From positions 62,001 through 126,000 of the forward strand of contig NZ_QUWK01000002.1 of assembly GCF_003429665.1 (NCBI RefSeq): a stretch of 64,000 nt of DNA, in the 5' to 3' direction. Below, one piece after another: positions 61,279-64,000 of this stretch; position 1 is the first letter of the stretch, and each line of letters starts with the position of its first letter. Below the pieces are notes generated by a model. It worked only from the letters and a program-made list of their open reading frames with translations, was not told where the DNA came from and did not search any database. The position numbers and the translations under genes were made by a program. The DNA is from Sphaerochaeta halotolerans. Its GTDB lineage: Bacteria > Spirochaetota > Spirochaetia > Sphaerochaetales > Sphaerochaetaceae.

Positions 61279-62439
61279 ATGACTACATATACTGAACAGA
61301 TCAATTTTGAGATTCCCCCAGTGCTTCGTGGATTGACTTTCGATGGCCAGAAGGGCTTGTTTATCCATCGTGTTACTGGAAAAAAAGGGGACTTGCTGCT
61401 TCCATCTCCAAAAGAGTTTGCAAGCATAGAGGAAGCTTCTGAAGTATGGAAAAAACTGCTTGATGCCTATACAGCACAGAGAAGGGTATTCCCTCCAGTG
61501 ATAGAAATTGCAGGAATGGGCCTGCAGTATGGACTTGGGACCAACTATGATGAGGCCAGTAGGGCAGAAGGGGTAAGCCTGCTTCCCACGCTTCCTCCCT
61601 CTGCTAGCCGTGCTGACGTGGTACGTGACAAGGTAGCCTTGGTTACCGGTGGCGCCCAGGGTTTCGGGGAGGGTATGGTCCGCTCCCTGGTGGAGAATGG
61701 GGCCTTTGTCTATATAGCTGACATGAATGCAGAGGGTGCAAAGAAACTCAGTGATGAGCTGAACTACGAAGCCTGTATAACTGTCTCCAAACCTCTTATG
61801 GTCAATGTGAGTGATGAGGAGAGTGTTGAGGCTATGATGAACCAGGTCGCTGAAGAGACTGGGGGATTGGATCTGTTTGTCTCCAATGCCGGTGTGCTTC
61901 GTGCCGGTTCTGTGAAGGTGATGGAGTTGAAGGATTTTCAGTTTGTAACCAACGTCGATTATACGGGGTTCTTTATCTGCACAAAGTTCGCCTCCAGGGT
62001 GATGGCCCTGCAAAATATACCCAGCTCTTCATATTTTACTGACATTATTGCCATCTCCAGCAAGTCCGGATTGGAAGGTTCGAACAAGAATGGGGCCTAT
62101 GCAGGTGCCAAATTTGGAACCATTGGACTTACACAGAGTTTTGCTTTGGAGTTGGTTGAGGATAACATAAAGGTCAATGCAATCTGTCCGGGCAACTTCC
62201 TTGACGGCCCGCTTTGGTCAGACCCGAAAAAAGGATTGTTTGTGCAGTACTTGGAAGCTGGAAAGGTTCCAGGAGCTAAGAGTATTGATGATGTAAGAAA
62301 GTTCTATGAATCGAAGGTGCCGATGAATCGTGGATGTCGCACAGAAGACGTCATGAAGGCACTTCTCTACATAGTCGAACAGACCTACGAGACAGGTCAG
62401 GCGGTTCCTGTAACCGGTGGCCAGGTCATGCTTAATTAG
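61279..62439 (+). CDS. SDR-family oxidoreductase with 115-residue N-terminal extension
   Basis: The 386-residue protein has a short-chain dehydrogenase domain from about residue 115: KVALVTGGAQGFGEGMV (NAD site), LDLFVSNAGVLRAGS, a catalytic ISSKSG serine region and the YAGAK of YxxxK near residue 274. VNAICPGNFLDGPLWSDP and QAVPVTGGQVMLN match proteins often called sorbitol-6-phosphate dehydrogenase or the SDR half of RhaE. The N-terminal extension has no recognised domain. Start ATG 61279 is preferred to 61276 because AAGGAGG ends one base before the latter. In this locus it probably oxidises or reduces a hydroxyl of a rhamnose intermediate, for example L-lactaldehyde. Confidence 0.8.
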   Translation: MTTYTEQINFEIPPVLRGLTFDGQKGLFIHRVTGKKGDLLLPSPKEFASIEEASEVWKKLLDAYTAQRRVFPPVIEIAGMGLQYGLGTNYDEASRAEGVSLLPTLPPSASRADVVRDKVALVTGGAQGFGEGMVRSLVENGAFVYIADMNAEGAKKLSDELNYEACITVSKPLMVNVSDEESVEAMMNQVAEETGGLDLFVSNAGVLRAGSVKVMELKDFQFVTNVDYTGFFICTKFASRVMALQNIPSSSYFTDIIAISSKSGLEGSNKNGAYAGAKFGTIGLTQSFALELVEDNIKVNAICPGNFLDGPLWSDPKKGLFVQYLEAGKVPGAKSIDDVRKFYESKVPMNRGCRTEDVMKALLYIVEQTYETGQAVPVTGGQVMLN

Positions 62440-62449
62440 GAGAATGGAA

Positions 62450-63724
62450 ATGAAAACACGTGCTATCCGTCTGTATGGAGTGAATGATCTTCGCCTCGAA
62501 GCGTTTGAACTTCCCCAGATTGCAGAGGATGAAATCCTCGCAAAAGTGATAACCAATAGTATTTGCATGAGCGACCATAAGGCCGCTGAACAGGGTGCAA
62601 GCCATAAGAGAATTCCCAGTGATGTCGACAAGAACCCGATCATACTTGGCCATGAGTTCTGTGGAGAGATTGTGGAAGTTGGAAAGAAATGGCAGGGCAA
62701 GTTCAAGGTAGGTTCACGCTTTTCGATTCAGCCAGCATTGAATTATAAGGGCACGCTTGATGCTCCTGGGTACTCGTTCCAATATATTGGGGGAGATTCC
62801 ACGTATGTGGTAATTCCTCACCAGGTGATGGAGTTGGACTGCTTGCTCCCATACGATGGGGATGCCTTCTTCCTGGGAAGTCTTGCAGAACCTGTTTCCT
62901 GTGTGGTGGGAACCTTCCATGCAATGTACCACACCACCAACGGTTCGTATGAGCACCAGATGGGAATCGTCGAGGGTGGCAATATGGCCATTCTTGCCGG
63001 CGTAGGCCCCATGGGACTCTCTGCAATCGACTATGCAATCCATAATCCAGACCGTAAGCCTGGTCGTCTGGTCGTTACCGACATAGATGATGCTCGCCTC
63101 AATCGTGCGCAGGACTTGTACAGCATTGAGGATGCTAAGCAGAACGGGGTGGAATTGATCTACCTCAATACGAAAAACAGTAGCGACCCAGTGGCATCCC
63201 TGCTGGATTGCACTGAGGGGAAGGGCTATGATGATGTGCTGGTCATGGCACCGGTACGTATGCTGGTTGAGCAGGCTGATGCGATTCTTGCAAAGAATGG
63301 TTGTCTGAACTTCTTTGCCGGTCCCAATAAGACCGATTTCACTGCAAGTTTGAACTTCTACAACGTGCACTATGCATCGACCCATATTGTGGGTACCAGT
63401 GGTGGTAATACCGACGATATGAGGGAGTCATTGCATCTGATGGAAAAGGGGTTGATCAACCCTGCCGCAATGGTAACCCATATCGGAGGGCTTTCAGCAG
63501 TTCCTGAGGCTGTAATAAACCTACCCAACATTCCTGGTGGAAAGAAGATGATGTATACCCACTTGGACTTCCCCCTCACTGCACTTAGTGATCTTGCTGA
63601 GCTCGGAAAGACCAATGAGATGGCTGCAGAACTTGCGAAGCTGGTGGACAAGCACAAAGGGCTGTGGTCAGCTGAAGCGGAATCCTACCTCTTGGAAAAC
63701 TGCAAGAAGCGAATCGAGGAGTAA
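62450..63724 (+). CDS. SorE-like zinc-binding dehydrogenase
   Basis: The 424-residue protein is a medium-chain dehydrogenase related to L-sorbose-1-phosphate reductase: ILGHEFCGEIVEVGKKWQ near residue 72 with zinc-region His-Glu, RFSIQPALNYKGTLDAPGYS near residue 97, LAGVGPMGLSAIDYA near residue 190 (coenzyme site) and VTHIGGLSAVPEAV near residue 345. ATG 62450 lies eight bases after AGGAG. It is 10 bases behind the SDR, and such SDR-SorE pairs often travel together in polyol operons. In this locus it may act on a keto sugar phosphate or on lactaldehyde; the reaction is not known. Confidence 0.82.
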   Translation: MKTRAIRLYGVNDLRLEAFELPQIAEDEILAKVITNSICMSDHKAAEQGASHKRIPSDVDKNPIILGHEFCGEIVEVGKKWQGKFKVGSRFSIQPALNYKGTLDAPGYSFQYIGGDSTYVVIPHQVMELDCLLPYDGDAFFLGSLAEPVSCVVGTFHAMYHTTNGSYEHQMGIVEGGNMAILAGVGPMGLSAIDYAIHNPDRKPGRLVVTDIDDARLNRAQDLYSIEDAKQNGVELIYLNTKNSSDPVASLLDCTEGKGYDDVLVMAPVRMLVEQADAILAKNGCLNFFAGPNKTDFTASLNFYNVHYASTHIVGTSGGNTDDMRESLHLMEKGLINPAAMVTHIGGLSAVPEAVINLPNIPGGKKMMYTHLDFPLTALSDLAELGKTNEMAAELAKLVDKHKGLWSAEAESYLLENCKKRIEE

Positions 63725-63726
63725 TC

Positions 63727-64000
63727 ATGAAAAAGCATATTGCCATCGACTTAGGTGCTTCGAATGGCCGGGTCCTCGTCGGGGATCTTGGAGAATTTGA
63801 AGTTGTACATCGGTTTGTCACCCAAAACGACCAGATACTTGGTGAGTTCTATTGGAACATCCAAAGCCTGTTCGCGGAGATCAAGGTGGGACTGAAGAAA
63901 GCTTTTACCAAGTATGGAAGTGAAATCACATCCATCGGCATTGACACCTGGGGCGTTGACTATGTGCTCACTGATGCAAAAGGGAGCTTGGTCTCCCTTT
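63727..64000 (+). CDS. rhaB: Rhamnulokinase (3' end cut by window edge)
   Basis: The first 91 residues are visible and open to the window end. They begin KKHIAIDLGASNGRVLVGD, the ATP-binding phosphate-1 motif of FGGY kinases in the form typical of RhaB (DLGASSGR), and include SIGIDTWGVDYVLTD, also a RhaB hallmark. RhaB phosphorylates L-rhamnulose at C1. It starts two bases after the SorE-like gene and supplies the substrate for the aldolase near 46.7 kb. Confidence 0.9.
   Translation, partial: MKKHIAIDLGASNGRVLVGDLGEFEVVHRFVTQNDQILGEFYWNIQSLFAEIKVGLKKAFTKYGSEITSIGIDTWGVDYVLTDAKGSLVSL

Overview
The window looks like chromosomal DNA of a free-living, anaerobic, sugar-fermenting spirochete, most likely Sphaerochaeta or a close relative. 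Three things point there: a mitochondrial-EF-G1-like elongation factor G of the spirochete type, secreted binding proteins whose mature ends start with AQGTKE, and a large density of sugar catabolic operons. This is inference from sequence recall; no database was searched. GC content is moderate, genes are tightly packed, no tRNA, rRNA, CRISPR array, insertion sequence or prophage gene was seen, and no stretch longer than about 260 bases lacks a gene.

Layout. 1-3525: end of a HIT-family gene (reverse), a stand-alone EF-G and a P-loop ATPase of unknown role. 3665-9614: one plus-strand molybdenum operon (modE-like regulator, MoeA-like protein, moaC, moaA, a MOSC-MogA fusion, modA, modB, modC) behind a near-consensus promoter with a ModE-like operator on its start site. 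9642-22378: a sulfoquinovose (SQ, the plant sulfolipid sugar) island. A reverse operon encodes a split transketolase, an RpiB-like isomerase, an iron alcohol dehydrogenase, a TauE-type exporter and a DUF4867 protein; a ROK regulator and a forward operon encode a fucose-isomerase-like enzyme, an ABC importer without ATPase, and a GH31 enzyme with every known SQ-recognition residue of YihQ. Together they reconstruct the transketolase route of sulfoglycolysis (sulfo-TK). Two matching palindromes lie on the promoters of both operons.

22350-33783: mixed genes, including a secreted or anchored nuclease, nitroreductase, lrgAB, a YitT transporter-like protein, the glucuronate/mannonate genes uxuA-gntR-uxuB, a NagB-like protein with altered active site, a UPF0158-GNAT fusion, enolase, a REP-like run of hairpins, and a CPBP protease. 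33827-42011: addB-addA recombination nuclease/helicase, a YiaK/DlgD-type dehydrogenase, and a membrane protein.

42116-64000: a deoxyhexose region. L-fucose isomerase and mutarotase are followed by a very extended L-rhamnose locus: AraC regulator, rhaA, an aldolase, a BASS-type transporter, a complete ABC importer, rhaM, a DeoR regulator, then a full 2-oxoacid-dehydrogenase-type complex (E2, E3, and an E1 with alpha and beta chains fused), a PHP-domain protein, an SDR, a SorE-like zinc dehydrogenase and the start of rhamnulokinase. The enzyme complex inside a rhamnose locus is not explained by the textbook pathway and, with the SQ island, is the most interesting part of the window.
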